64,000 nt of DNA. Origin: Psychrobacter sp. UBA3483 (GTDB taxonomy: Bacteria; Pseudomonadota; Gammaproteobacteria; Pseudomonadales; Moraxellaceae). Shown here piece by piece: positions 1-9,148 of this stretch. The notes under the pieces are model-generated. The model saw only the letters and a program-made list of their open reading frames with translations. It had not been told where the DNA came from and ran no database searches. Both the position numbers and the translations under genes were made by a program. Within the stretch, counting starts at the first letter, position 1, and every line of letters starts with the position of its first letter. The DNA lies in the NCBI RefSeq assembly GCF_002377905.1, contig NZ_DFQS01000038.1:6580-70579 (forward strand). The letters are read 5' to 3'.

Positions 1-696
1 GGTAAAGCCGATGTGATACTTGCTGGCGGTAGTGAAGCGGAGCATTGGACGCAATCTTGTATGTTTGATGCTATGGGCGCGGTCAGTACGCAGTATAACG
101 ACACGCCGACACTTGCCTCTAGAGCGTATGATAAAAACCGTGATGGTTTTGTGATTGCCGCAGGCGGCGCGATGGTCGTGGTTGAAAGTCTTGAGCACGC
201 CCAAGCGCGCGGTGCCAATATCTTAGCCGAAATCGTCGGTTATGGTGCGAGCTCCGATGGCGCTGAAATGGTCGCCCCAAGTGGTGAAGGCGCTGTCCGC
301 TGTATGCAACTCGCCCTTGCTGAAGCAGGTTTAGAGAGCGTTGACTACATCAATAGCCACGGTACCAGTACGCCGCTAGGGGATGTGACTGAGCTTAAAG
401 CCATTGCCAAAGTATTTGGTGATGATGTCAGTCAAATACCTGCTATCAGCTCAACCAAGTCCATGACTGGTCATAGCTTGGGTGCAGTCGGCGCGCAAGA
501 ATTGATTTATTGCTTACTGATGCTACAAGAAGGCTTTATTGCCCCAAGTATCAATATTACCGAATTAGACCCTGCTGCCAAAGGCTTTGATATTGTCACT
601 GAAAAGCGTGATGTTGAGCTTAAGACGCTTATGAGCAATAGCTTTGGCTTTGGCGGTACTAATGCTACCTTAATTATTAAAAAGTTTGACGCCTAA
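1..696 (+). CDS. fabB: 3-oxoacyl-ACP synthase I (KAS I), C-terminal part
   Basis: Condensing enzyme of type II fatty acid synthesis, joining malonyl-ACP to an acyl-ACP in the cytoplasm. The reading frame is open from base 1, so the gene enters from outside the window. About 231 C-terminal residues are seen, roughly the second half of a usual 405-residue protein. The two catalytic histidines are visible in SHGTST (His codon 358-360) and MTGHSLGA (His codon 472-474). The chain ends with the typical NSFGFGGTNAT motif. Sequence runs such as FDAMGA, RDGFVIA and SDGAEMVAPSGEGAVRCM fit FabB better than FabF. The nucleophilic cysteine lies outside the window. The stop is 2 bases before pabB, so the two are probably co-transcribed. 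Confidence 0.95.
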   Translation, partial: GKADVILAGGSEAEHWTQSCMFDAMGAVSTQYNDTPTLASRAYDKNRDGFVIAAGGAMVVVESLEHAQARGANILAEIVGYGASSDGAEMVAPSGEGAVRCMQLALAEAGLESVDYINSHGTSTPLGDVTELKAIAKVFGDDVSQIPAISSTKSMTGHSLGAVGAQELIYCLLMLQEGFIAPSINITELDPAAKGFDIVTEKRDVELKTLMSNSFGFGGTNATLIIKKFDA

Positions 697-698
697 CT

Positions 699-2414
699 AT
701 GCTCGTAGCACCGCATCTTAAAACTGAGCAGACAGCATCTGCCCCATCGCCAGCTACTTACCCTAGCTGGCGTTTTGGTGATCTGTCTGCCGCAGAGTTA
801 CTGCCAAAACTACAGCGTCATCTGTATGGACAAAATCCTAACGCAAACTGGCAATTGGTTTGGCTCAATAACGATGGGCGACCAGTGATTGGTTTATTAC
901 CAAAAATGAGCTGGTCAGTTTATTATCTTTCTGATTCTAAATTGCCTAATCAGCAACCGAACATCTATAAAATCATAAAAAATTGCCGTGATGGCTTATA
1001 TAGTCATAATAAAACCAATCAGGCTATTACTAGCACTTATATGAGTTATAGCGACTGGCAAGAGAATTTGATTGCTTATAGTCAGGCTCATGACGCAGAT
1101 GATACTTATGATAAGGATTCTCAGTCGATTGAATATCATAATGAGCAGCCAAGTTATCAGCATGGCTTGATAGGCTTTATTGGTTATGATATTGCCGCTT
1201 ATGAGCTTAGCCTAGCCGCGCGAATGGAGCTCGCAGCGCAGCCTTGTGCCGCCTTAGGACATTATGATATTTATCTAACACCAAATGCTGAGCAAACGAG
1301 CTGGCAGCTCACTATAAAAGACAGCGTCACTGATACTGATACTCATAACAATGACGAACACAAAGGCGCACTGGTTAAAGCGCTTACCTCATATTTAGAT
1401 ATCATGGATAAGGAATTATCTAACCAAGCTTTAGCAAAATCAGTGCTGGAACAATCATATAAAACCACACCTTTATTACTAAATGCACAATGGAGCAAGC
1501 GGGATTATCAGCAAGCATTTGATAAAACGCAAACCTATCTGCAACAGGGTGACTGCTATCAAATCAATCTTACCCAAGCATGGCAAGGTTCTTTTAATCA
1601 AAGCCCTCATGATAATTTTACACCGATGCTTATTGATTACTTACCTGCCCTGCATCGTAATACCCAAGCGCCGTTTGCAGGATATTTAGCGGTTAATCAT
1701 GTTGATAACGAAATAAGCGTTGATACGCAAGATTATCAATTTGAATTGTTAAGCTGCTCGCCTGAACTGTTTTTTACCTTTAATAAAGACGATACTACTG
1801 GCAAACACCATATACGCACTAAGCCCATTAAAGGTACGATGCCGCGTGGGTTAAATACTGCACAAGACAACGCTTATAAACAGCAGCTTATCGATAGCGA
1901 AAAAGACCGTGCCGAAAACGTCATGATTGTCGATTTATTACGTAATGATTTGGGTAAATATGCCAAGATTGGCAGCGTCAAAGTGCCGCAATTATTTGCG
2001 ATTGAAAGCTTTAGCAATGTACATCATATGGTCAGCACCATCACCGCTGAGCTAAAGACAGATAGTCATCCGCTTAAAGTATTGTTTGGCAGTTTGCCCG
2101 CCGGTTCCATCACAGGAACGCCAAAAAAACGCGCCGTTGAAATCATCTCGGAGTTAGAAGGTGCAGCGCGCGGTGCTTATTGCGGCACACTAGGCTATAT
2201 GAACTTTGATGGTAGCGGGCAATGGAATGTATTGATTCGTACTTTACAAGCCCATACCTTATCGAATGATGAATTAGAACAAGAAAGATACGTCACCTTA
2301 TGGGCAGGCGGTGGTATCACGATTGCCTCTGATTGCGATGCTGAATATCAAGAATGCCTTGATAAAGTAGGCAACCTGTTAGGGGTTTTAGCTCAAAACA
2401 ATAGTGATAAATAA
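699..2414 (+). CDS. pabB: Aminodeoxychorismate synthase component I
   Basis: Converts chorismate plus ammonia (from the PabA glutaminase) to 4-amino-4-deoxychorismate for folate synthesis. The C-terminal chorismate-binding domain carries DLLRNDLGK and GSITGTPKKRAVEIISELE. The motif PIKGT at about residue 378 has the lysine known in PabB to form a covalent intermediate; anthranilate synthase TrpE has alanine there (PIAGT). This separates PabB from TrpE. At 571 residues it is about 100 longer than E. coli PabB (453), with hydrophilic inserts in the N-terminal half (for example around DTDTHNNDEHKG). It starts 2 bases after the fabB stop and is followed by a clear terminator. No pabA is seen in the window. 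Confidence 0.93.
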   Translation: MLVAPHLKTEQTASAPSPATYPSWRFGDLSAAELLPKLQRHLYGQNPNANWQLVWLNNDGRPVIGLLPKMSWSVYYLSDSKLPNQQPNIYKIIKNCRDGLYSHNKTNQAITSTYMSYSDWQENLIAYSQAHDADDTYDKDSQSIEYHNEQPSYQHGLIGFIGYDIAAYELSLAARMELAAQPCAALGHYDIYLTPNAEQTSWQLTIKDSVTDTDTHNNDEHKGALVKALTSYLDIMDKELSNQALAKSVLEQSYKTTPLLLNAQWSKRDYQQAFDKTQTYLQQGDCYQINLTQAWQGSFNQSPHDNFTPMLIDYLPALHRNTQAPFAGYLAVNHVDNEISVDTQDYQFELLSCSPELFFTFNKDDTTGKHHIRTKPIKGTMPRGLNTAQDNAYKQQLIDSEKDRAENVMIVDLLRNDLGKYAKIGSVKVPQLFAIESFSNVHHMVSTITAELKTDSHPLKVLFGSLPAGSITGTPKKRAVEIISELEGAARGAYCGTLGYMNFDGSGQWNVLIRTLQAHTLSNDELEQERYVTLWAGGGITIASDCDAEYQECLDKVGNLLGVLAQNNSDK

Positions 2415-2456
2415 ACTTACGCTTTATTTAAAAGATAACTCAATCAACAATAAAAA

Positions 2457-2491
2457 GCCTGCTCACGCCATATTAAGCAGGCCTTTTTTAT
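2457..2491 (+). terminator. Rho-independent terminator after pabB
   Basis: GCCTGCT (2457-2463) pairs with AGCAGGC (2476-2482) and is followed by a T tract. It lies between the convergent pabB and hisC. A-rich sequence on the left suggests it may also serve hisC from the other strand. Confidence 0.8.
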
Positions 2492-2548
2492 TTATATGAC
2501 TTGGTGTTTTGGCTTTAGACCATTTAAGTATAAATCTTAAACAAGGTA

Positions 2549-3682
2549 TTACTCAGCAACGCTTTCAGCCTCTGTTTGTAGCGCTTTTAAGGCATCAATC
2601 AAACGTTGATTCTGGGCTGCCGTACCAACGGTGATACGCAAGTACTCATTGATACGTGGTTTATCAAAGTGACGCACAATGATACCTTGCTCGCGTAAAT
2701 CAGCTGCCACGCCTTTAGCGTCGCCATTTTTTGGACGCGCAAAGACAAAGTTGGCGTGCGAGGGTAACACCTCATAATCGAGTGCTGTCAGCTGGGTGCT
2801 GAGCGCTTGGCGTAAGTCGATGACTTGCTGGCAGGTCTGGGTAAAATACTCCACATCTAAGACACTGGCAGTCGCTCCCGCTTGCGCCAACTTATCGAGC
2901 GGATAGCTATTAAAGCTATTTTTCATACGCGTCAACGCTTCGATTAATGACGCATTACCAAACGCCATACCGACACGTAAACCAGCCAATGAGCGTGATT
3001 TTGAAAAGGTCTGCGTGACAAGGATATTATCGCAGTCATTAATTAGGCTTACCGCTGATACTTCTGTATCCAAGCTACTCTCTTCTTTTTGGGCAAAATC
3101 AATATAAGCCTCATCAATCACAATCACAGAATTTGAATGCTCGCCAGCAAGTTTACGAATATCAGCAAGCGATAACAGCAAGCCAGTTGGCGCGTTAGGA
3201 TTGGCGATAATGATACCGCTGCAAGGCTGACGATAAGCATCGGGGCTGATACTAAAATCGGCTTCTAGGGCGATTTGCACCAACTCAATACCAAAGGTAT
3301 GAGCGTAAACAGGATAGAAGCTATAGCTAATATCAGGTGCTAAAACAGGGCGCTCTTTTAAGAAAAAGCTGGCAAATACCAATGCCAATACTTCATCAGA
3401 ACCATTACCAACAAAGACTTGATTGATATTAAGGTTATATAACTGTGCCAAGGCGGCGCGCAAGTCATCAGACTCAGGGGCAGGATATAAACGCAGCTCA
3501 TCGGCTTGCTGCGCTAAGACTTTGGCGATGGCCTCGCCGACTTTTGGTGACGGTGGAAATGGGTTTTCATTGGTATTTAATTTGCACAAATTTTCATGCT
3601 GAGGCTGCTCGCCAGGGACGTAAGGTGACAGATTTCGCGCTTTAGATGACCAAAGTCTGGTGTCTATCTTTAACTCACTCAT
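2549..3682 (-). CDS. hisC: Histidinol-phosphate aminotransferase
   Basis: PLP-dependent class I/II aminotransferase of histidine synthesis, converting imidazole acetol phosphate and glutamate to histidinol phosphate. It has 377 residues, a normal length. The PLP-binding lysine is K228 in TFSKSRSLAGLR; the cofactor aspartate is in VIDEAYIDF (about 190-196), and NTNENP lies near residue 36. The start has a good upstream AGGAT. It is the last gene of the ibaG-murA-hisG-hisD-hisC series, 86 bases after hisD. The other his genes are not here. Confidence 0.95.
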   Translation of the reverse strand: MSELKIDTRLWSSKARNLSPYVPGEQPQHENLCKLNTNENPFPPSPKVGEAIAKVLAQQADELRLYPAPESDDLRAALAQLYNLNINQVFVGNGSDEVLALVFASFFLKERPVLAPDISYSFYPVYAHTFGIELVQIALEADFSISPDAYRQPCSGIIIANPNAPTGLLLSLADIRKLAGEHSNSVIVIDEAYIDFAQKEESSLDTEVSAVSLINDCDNILVTQTFSKSRSLAGLRVGMAFGNASLIEALTRMKNSFNSYPLDKLAQAGATASVLDVEYFTQTCQQVIDLRQALSTQLTALDYEVLPSHANFVFARPKNGDAKGVAADLREQGIIVRHFDKPRINEYLRITVGTAAQNQRLIDALKALQTEAESVAE

Positions 3683-3768
3683 AAGTTATCCTACTCATTA
3701 GCCACATAAATTATTAAATGTAAATCATTAAAATCAAATTATTAAAACTGTGCTACCTAACTGGTTTA

Positions 3769-5073
3769 TTAACTATCTTTTTGATAACGATAACGGGCTG
3801 AGCGCGCATGGGCGTCTAAGTCCTCGCGCTGCGCTAAAATATCGGCGGTCTTAGCCAGCGGCTTACTACCCGCTTCACTACAATAAATAATCGATGATTT
3901 CTTTTGGAAGTCATAAACACCAAGCGGTGAAGAAAAGCGCGCGGTACCAGAGGTTGGCAACACGTGATTGGGACCCGCACAGTAATCACCAATCGCTTCA
4001 GGCGTATGACGACCCATAAAGATAGCACCAGCGTGACGAACCTCATTCAGCAACGCATCAGGATTATCAACAGACAGCTCTAAATGCTCAGGGGCAACGC
4101 GATTAATCACCGCCATACCTTCCACGCGGTCTTTGACCAAAATCAGCGCGCCACGGTTTTTTAGTGAATCACGGGCGATATCGGCTTTTGGTAATTCTGC
4201 CAATGCTTTTTCAATCTCCGCCGCTACTTCTGCAAGCTGCCGTTCATTTGTCGTGACAAAGATAGCTTGGGCGATACGGTCATGCTCCGCTTGCGATAAT
4301 AAATCCATCGCCAACCAATCGGCACGATCTTGCGCCTCGCCTTCTGCATAGACTAATACTTCAGAAGGACCGGCAATCATATCAATCCCCACTTGACCAA
4401 ATACCGCCCGCTTTGCCGCAGCGACATATTTGTTACCAGGACCCGTGATTTTATCGACGGCTGGTATGGTCTCGGTACCGTACGCCAAGGCCGCAACCGC
4501 TTGGGCACCGCCAATGGTAAAGACGCGGTCAACTTGTGCCAAATGCGCCGCTGCCAACACTAATGGATTGAGCACGCCTTTTGGCGCTGGCACCACCATG
4601 ATTACCTCGGCAACGCCAGCCACTTTAGCAGGAATCGCATTCATCAATACCGAAGATGGATAAGAGGCCAAACCGCCGGGCACATAAATACCGACACGAT
4701 CAAGCGGCGTGACTTTTTGACCTAAGCGATTGCCAAGCTCATCTTCATATTGCCAAGTCTCTTGCACTTGGCGCTCATGGAATGTTTGCACGCGTGTCGC
4801 TGCCGTCATTAACGCATTTTTTACCTCATCATCAAGAGTAGCAAACGCTTCAGCAAGTGCTTCTTTAGACAGCTCTAACTCTTGTATCGCCTTCGCGGGA
4901 TGCTGATCAAACTCTTGGGTCAACGCCAGTACCACGCTGTCGCCACCATGACGTACCTTTGCAATGATATCGTCAACGGTTTTTAATAGTTCAACATCAT
5001 TGACGGTTTCAAAAGCGAGAAGCTGGGTCAGTTGATTGTCAAAATCAGCATCTTGGGTACTTAGTTGGCGCAT
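3769..5073 (-). CDS. hisD: Histidinol dehydrogenase
   Basis: Zinc enzyme catalysing the last two NAD-dependent oxidations from L-histidinol to L-histidine. It has 434 residues, as usual. Visible family segments are GRIGIYVPGG-like DRVGIYVPGG, ITGPGNKYVAAAK, IDMIAGPSEVLV, LLSQAEHD (zinc-ligand Gln/His), APEHLEL (catalytic His) and the GPNHVLPTSGTARF block. The start is preceded by AGGAT at suitable spacing. A 291-base gap containing a hairpin and a TATAAT box separates it from hisG, so hisD-hisC may have their own promoter. Confidence 0.96.
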   Translation of the reverse strand: MRQLSTQDADFDNQLTQLLAFETVNDVELLKTVDDIIAKVRHGGDSVVLALTQEFDQHPAKAIQELELSKEALAEAFATLDDEVKNALMTAATRVQTFHERQVQETWQYEDELGNRLGQKVTPLDRVGIYVPGGLASYPSSVLMNAIPAKVAGVAEVIMVVPAPKGVLNPLVLAAAHLAQVDRVFTIGGAQAVAALAYGTETIPAVDKITGPGNKYVAAAKRAVFGQVGIDMIAGPSEVLVYAEGEAQDRADWLAMDLLSQAEHDRIAQAIFVTTNERQLAEVAAEIEKALAELPKADIARDSLKNRGALILVKDRVEGMAVINRVAPEHLELSVDNPDALLNEVRHAGAIFMGRHTPEAIGDYCAGPNHVLPTSGTARFSSPLGVYDFQKKSSIIYCSEAGSKPLAKTADILAQREDLDAHARSARYRYQKDS

Positions 5074-5364
5074 GACTGAATCCTATAGGTGAGCATAAAA
5101 GTCGGCTATAAAAAATAGTTTGGATAAAAGAGCAGATAAGAAAAAGTTGGTCTGTCTGCTTATTTCCATTTATTGCTAGTTATCTCACTCAGATTATACT
5201 GAGCTTTTATTTTCTAGCAAGCAAATACAACAAAACCAGTTTAGCACGCTATATCTATCCTAGAGCGCCAAACTGGTTTAAATTTTTGTATAGTTATGCT
5301 TGATATTATCAATGATGACTAGCGTTTAATAACAGTGTTTTATCAATACTGAATAAACGCTCAT
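5074..5364 (-). promoter_or_regulatory. hisG-hisD intergenic regulatory region
   Basis: This is an unusually long gap for an operon of this kind. It contains a hairpin at 5233-5279 (nearer hisG) and, further towards hisD, a minus-strand TATAAT at 5193-5198 embedded in the palindrome CTCAG-ATTATA-CTGAG (5188-5203). I see no good TTGACA-like box at ideal spacing. The arrangement suggests that hisG transcription is terminated or attenuated and hisDC transcription restarts. That is inference. Confidence 0.45.
5233..5279 (-). terminator. Hairpin downstream of hisG
   Basis: AAACCAGTTT (5233-5242) and AAACTGGTTT (5270-5279) form a perfect 10-bp stem with a 27-base loop that has some further pairing. 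Read on the minus strand it is followed by TTTTGTTGT, a modest T tract. It may be a terminator for hisG or an attenuating structure ahead of hisDC. Confidence 0.5.
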
Positions 5365-6060
5365 TTAAGAAGCACTGGCAATACTGTTTTTAAAACTATC
5401 TAAAATCGGCTCAAGCAGGGCAAATTTACGTTTGTAGCTGACTTGATTGACGATAAGGCGTGACGACACATCACAGATATGGTCGCGCGCTTCAAGTCCA
5501 TTGGCACGCAGCGTATTGCCGGTATCGACGACGTCAACGATCAAGTCACCCAAACCAACCAATGGCGCAAGCTCCATTGAACCATACAGCTTAATCACAT
5601 CAACTTGCTGACCTTGACTGGCAAAGTAAGCGCGGGCAACATTGACATATTTGGTTGCGATACGCAGACGACGATTTGGCAGCGGCGCACCTTTCACGCC
5701 CGCTGTCATCAGCTTACACTGGGCAATCTGCAAATCGAGCAATTCATAAACGTGATTGGCGCCATGCTCAAGCAGCACATCTTTACCCGCCACGCCAAAA
5801 TCAGCAGCGCCGTGTTCTACGTAAGTTGGCACATCACTGGCGCGTAAAATCAACACGCGTACATTTGGATTAGAAGTTGGGAAAATAAGCTTGCGTGACG
5901 CTTCAGGGTCTTCTAGTAATTCAACACCAGCAGCGCGTAGTAGAGGCATCGTCTCTTCTAAGATACGACCCTTTGATAGCGCCAGTGTCAAACCTGAAAA
6001 CGCTTCATTTACTTCGTTTAATAAACCATCATTTGGTAAGCTATTGCTTGCTTCAGTCAT
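5365..6060 (-). CDS. hisG: ATP phosphoribosyltransferase, short form
   Basis: First enzyme of histidine synthesis (ATP + PRPP to phosphoribosyl-ATP). At 231 residues it is the short form, which in known systems lacks the C-terminal regulatory domain and works with HisZ; no hisZ is in the window. Visible blocks are LALSKGRILEETMPLLRAAG near residue 25, DVPTYVEHGAADFGVAGKDVL and the PRPP-loop region DLIVDVVDTGNTLRANGL. It lies 95 bases downstream of murA on the same strand, the order seen in pseudomonads. The ribosome binding site is weak. Confidence 0.94.
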   Translation of the reverse strand: MTEASNSLPNDGLLNEVNEAFSGLTLALSKGRILEETMPLLRAAGVELLEDPEASRKLIFPTSNPNVRVLILRASDVPTYVEHGAADFGVAGKDVLLEHGANHVYELLDLQIAQCKLMTAGVKGAPLPNRRLRIATKYVNVARAYFASQGQQVDVIKLYGSMELAPLVGLGDLIVDVVDTGNTLRANGLEARDHICDVSSRLIVNQVSYKRKFALLEPILDSFKNSIASAS

Positions 6061-6155
6061 AATGACTCGTGTCCGTGTGCAGTTAGTTGCCTTACTTAAC
6101 AGGCATTATTAATTTGTTATGTGTCAATACCAATAACAATGAGTAATGAACCACG

Positions 6156-7424
6156 TTAGGCGTTGGTATTAATACGCTCGATATTAACCCCAAGCGCGCG
6201 CAGTTTTTCTTCGACGTGCTCATAGCCACGATCAATATGGTAAATGCGGTCAATCAAGCTCTCGCCTTCCGCAGAAGCCGCCGCCATGACCAGTGACATT
6301 GACGCGCGCAAATCCGTTGCCATCACTGGCGCCGCAGTAAAATGCTCGACGCCTTTAACCACAGCTGTATGACCGTCTACTTGAATGGATGCGCCCAAGC
6401 GGTTGAGTTCCGGCACATGCATATAGCGATTTTCAAAGATATTTTCGATAAAGGTGCTGGTACCGTCAGCAAGGCACGCAATCGCCATGACCTGCGCTTG
6501 CATATCGGTTGGAAAACCTGGATGTGGCTGGGTACGAATATTGACGGGGAGTGGGCGACCTTGCATTTGCGCGCGAATCCAATCATCACCTGTGGTAATA
6601 ATCGCTCCCATGTCTTCAAATTTTTCTAATACAGGCGCTAATAAAAGTGCCGAAGTGTTTTTGGTCAACACATCACCGCGTGTCATCAAAGCGCCGGCAA
6701 GATAAGAGCCCGTTTCGATACGATCGGGTACGACCGAATATTCACAGCCATGCAAGCGCTCAACGCCTTCGATGGTCATGGTTGCCGTACCAATGCCGCT
6801 GATTTTAGCACCCATCGCTACCAGCATATTAGCCAAATCGACCACTTCTGGCTCAAGCGCACAGTTGCCAAGCACGGTGGTACCCTTTGCCAATGCCGCG
6901 GCCATAATGACGTTTTCCGTACCGCCAACCGTCACCATGTCGAATGAAAAGTTACAACCGATAAGCTTGCCGCCTTTTGGCGCTTGCGCTTTGACATAGC
7001 CATTCTCGACGCTAATCTCAGCACCCATGGCTTCAAAAGCCTTTAGATGTTGGTCGACAGGACGTGAGCCGATAGCACAGCCACCCGGCAAAGACACTTC
7101 GGCTTCACCAAAACGCGCCAGCAAAGGGCCTAAAACCAAAATCGAGGCGCGCATGGTTTTGACCAAATCATACGGCGCATAAAAATTGTCGATATTCTTG
7201 GTATCGCAAACGACAGTGTCGCCCTGCTTTTGAATGTCAATGCCCATGCCAGCGATCAATTCAATCAAGGTACGCACATCTTGTAGCGATGGCACATTAT
7301 GTAAGGTCGTTGGGGTTTCGGCCAAAATCATAGCAGCGAGTAACGGCAGAGCGGCATTTTTGGCGCCTGAGATGGTGACTTCCCCTGCGATACGACTGCT
7401 ACCGGTGATTAAAAATTGATCCAT
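6156..7424 (-). CDS. murA: UDP-N-acetylglucosamine 1-carboxyvinyltransferase
   Basis: Transfers enolpyruvate from PEP to UDP-GlcNAc, the first committed step of peptidoglycan precursor synthesis. Its 422 residues match the family. K22 in SGAKNAALP and the active-site cysteine C116 in LPGGCAIGSRPVD are present; cysteine at this site is the form normally sensitive to fosfomycin. The C-terminal RYMHVPELNRLGA and DLRASMSLVMA blocks are also present. It sits between ibaG and hisG, all on the minus strand, a conserved gammaproteobacterial order. Confidence 0.97.
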   Translation of the reverse strand: MDQFLITGSSRIAGEVTISGAKNAALPLLAAMILAETPTTLHNVPSLQDVRTLIELIAGMGIDIQKQGDTVVCDTKNIDNFYAPYDLVKTMRASILVLGPLLARFGEAEVSLPGGCAIGSRPVDQHLKAFEAMGAEISVENGYVKAQAPKGGKLIGCNFSFDMVTVGGTENVIMAAALAKGTTVLGNCALEPEVVDLANMLVAMGAKISGIGTATMTIEGVERLHGCEYSVVPDRIETGSYLAGALMTRGDVLTKNTSALLLAPVLEKFEDMGAIITTGDDWIRAQMQGRPLPVNIRTQPHPGFPTDMQAQVMAIACLADGTSTFIENIFENRYMHVPELNRLGASIQVDGHTAVVKGVEHFTAAPVMATDLRASMSLVMAAASAEGESLIDRIYHIDRGYEHVEEKLRALGVNIERINTNA

Positions 7425-7532
7425 AAAGGTGACAACCTAGCGATAAGTATAAAAAAATATGAAAAACCAGAAATGATAAAACTAGCAATATCCATTGCCG
7501 GCGCGACACATTCTAGTCATAAATAAAAAGTG

Positions 7533-7784
7533 TTAGCCTTGAGATTGAACTTCCCATTCGGCTGGCGTTAACGCTTGAATATTGAGCGCATGGATATCAC
7601 CGCTCGCAATTTTGTCATTGACCAATGCGTAAACTGACTGCTGGCGTTGTACTGCGCGTTTGCCTTCAAAACTGGCATCGACCACCCGTACATCAAACTT
7701 GGTACCTTGATTGGCAGCTTGAATAAAAGCATCAGGAAAGTGAGTTTGTAAAAATGCAATCAAATCGTCAGCGTTCATGCTCAT
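7533..7784 (-). CDS. ibaG: BolA/IbaG family protein
   Basis: Small BolA-family protein upstream of murA; family members interact with monothiol glutaredoxins in iron-sulfur and acid-stress physiology. The invariant histidine region is seen as DIHALNIQALTPAEW near the C terminus, close to the IHAVSIKAYTPAEW pattern of E. coli IbaG. I chose the ATG at 7784 (83 residues) because AAGGCAG precedes it by 8 bases. A longer frame from 7832 would begin inside a perfect TATAAT box (7831-7836) and has no ribosome binding site. Confidence 0.88.
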   Translation of the reverse strand: MSMNADDLIAFLQTHFPDAFIQAANQGTKFDVRVVDASFEGKRAVQRQQSVYALVNDKIASGDIHALNIQALTPAEWEVQSQG

Positions 7785-7830
7785 AGAATATTCTGCCTTA
7801 AGGATTAAATAGGGGGATATAAAGTTAGCC

Positions 7831-7836
7831 ATTATA
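7831..7836 (-). promoter_or_regulatory. -10 element of the ibaG-murA transcript
   Basis: Perfect TATAAT on the minus strand, 46 bases upstream of the chosen ibaG start. The -35 region is not convincing. The box overlaps the upstream in-frame ATG at 7832, which argues against that codon as the start. Confidence 0.55.
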
Positions 7837-7902
7837 ACAAGAGTTTGACCATCTTACAGTACTGTCTTATACAACTGCCTTTAACTATTGCAGTGTTAAC
7901 TA

Positions 7903-8874
7903 TTACAGCGTTTTATCCAAATAGCTGAGCACTTGCGCGCGCACATCATTGACCCAGCGTAAAGGTGGCGCCATCGCTCCGATACTGGTGGCATGGCTGG
8001 CACCTTTTATTTCGCCTGTTTCAACCTTAACGCCTGCCGCTTTTAACGCCCGTGTCATTTTAACAGTATTGCTTATATGGACGACTTTGTCTTTTTCAGC
8101 AGTCAATAATAAATACGGTGGCTGCGCACCTTTAATTTGGTGATCTGGCATCACTGTCTCTGGTGTCGCATCTGACCCAAAGGCAGTTCTACTACTGAAT
8201 TTACGAAAGTCATAACTATAAGGCCCTGCGATGCCAATCACCGCAGCAATATCGTTTGGTTTTACCCCATACGGCGCTAAAAAATCTTCATTAGCGACGG
8301 CAGCAATCGCGTTAAATGCGCCCGCAGAATGCCCTATCACCGCCAAGCGCTTAGGATCAGCATGTAAACTTTCGGCATTCTTATAACTCCACGCGATGGC
8401 CTGCGCCGTATCTTCTACATAATCAGGATAAACGTGCTCAGGCGCTTTACGATAATTAATCACTGCCGTGACATAGCCTGCTTGTGCCAAACTCTGACCA
8501 ACAAAGGCGTATTCGTCCTTGTTTCCGCTTTCCCACGAGCCGCCATGAACAAAAACCACCATCGGATAGCTGTCGTCAATAGCGTTATCAGAAGTCGCTT
8601 TTTTTGACTGAATGGCTTTTGCTAAAGGTTTGGGGTAATAAATATCTAAATCCTGCAAAGGCTTATCGCCATACAAGATATTTTTGCTGACACCAACGCC
8701 GCCATTTGAGGTGATGCCATTTACGATAACCAGCGCCGATAACGCTTGTGCTTGCTGAGTCGCGAGCGCAATACCGCCGACAGCCAATGCGGCTGTCACA
8801 CCGACGCTGATAGGTTTAGGTAGGCGATTTTTTCTTGGCACAGACTGTACGGTTGCTTTACTTAAATCCTTCAT
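7903..8874 (-). CDS. Alpha/beta hydrolase, carboxylesterase-like, exported or membrane-anchored
   Basis: HSL/BD-FAE-type esterase. An N-terminal basic stretch is followed by a hydrophobic segment at about residues 22-45, consistent with a signal sequence or anchor. The oxyanion HGG is at 110-112, the nucleophile is S183 in GHSAG, and D262 (AEKDKVV) and H294 (GASHATS) complete a plausible triad. EDTAQAIAWSYKNA is typical of arylformamidase/BD-FAE relatives. It has 323 residues. The substrate cannot be read from the sequence. The start has AGGAA upstream. It stands alone, with about 270 bases of non-coding DNA before it. Confidence 0.85.
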   Translation of the reverse strand: MKDLSKATVQSVPRKNRLPKPISVGVTAALAVGGIALATQQAQALSALVIVNGITSNGGVGVSKNILYGDKPLQDLDIYYPKPLAKAIQSKKATSDNAIDDSYPMVVFVHGGSWESGNKDEYAFVGQSLAQAGYVTAVINYRKAPEHVYPDYVEDTAQAIAWSYKNAESLHADPKRLAVIGHSAGAFNAIAAVANEDFLAPYGVKPNDIAAVIGIAGPYSYDFRKFSSRTAFGSDATPETVMPDHQIKGAQPPYLLLTAEKDKVVHISNTVKMTRALKAAGVKVETGEIKGASHATSIGAMAPPLRWVNDVRAQVLSYLDKTL

Positions 8875-9148
8875 CGCCAGTATTCCTATTATAAGATTGT
8901 CGTTGGGTCATAGTTGATTAAAACTCAATAGCAGAGTCACGGCTTTTTCATTTTTTATAATTTTAGTTAGCGCGTTTTTGGCTAAAGCCACACTTCTACT
9001 TTTTACGTTTTATATCTTACTGGCAGACTGAGGATTTATCGTGCTTTTCCTGTTATGACTGTTTAGGCTTCTTGTGTTTTTCAGCAAAACAGCCATTTAA
9101 AGATTTTGAAGGTCAACTTTGAAGGTTAAAACAGCAACTTGATAATGG

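Noticed and set aside
699..2414. Anthranilate synthase component I (TrpE)
   Set aside because: The PIKGT lysine is diagnostic of PabB, where TrpE has alanine, and no trp genes are adjacent.
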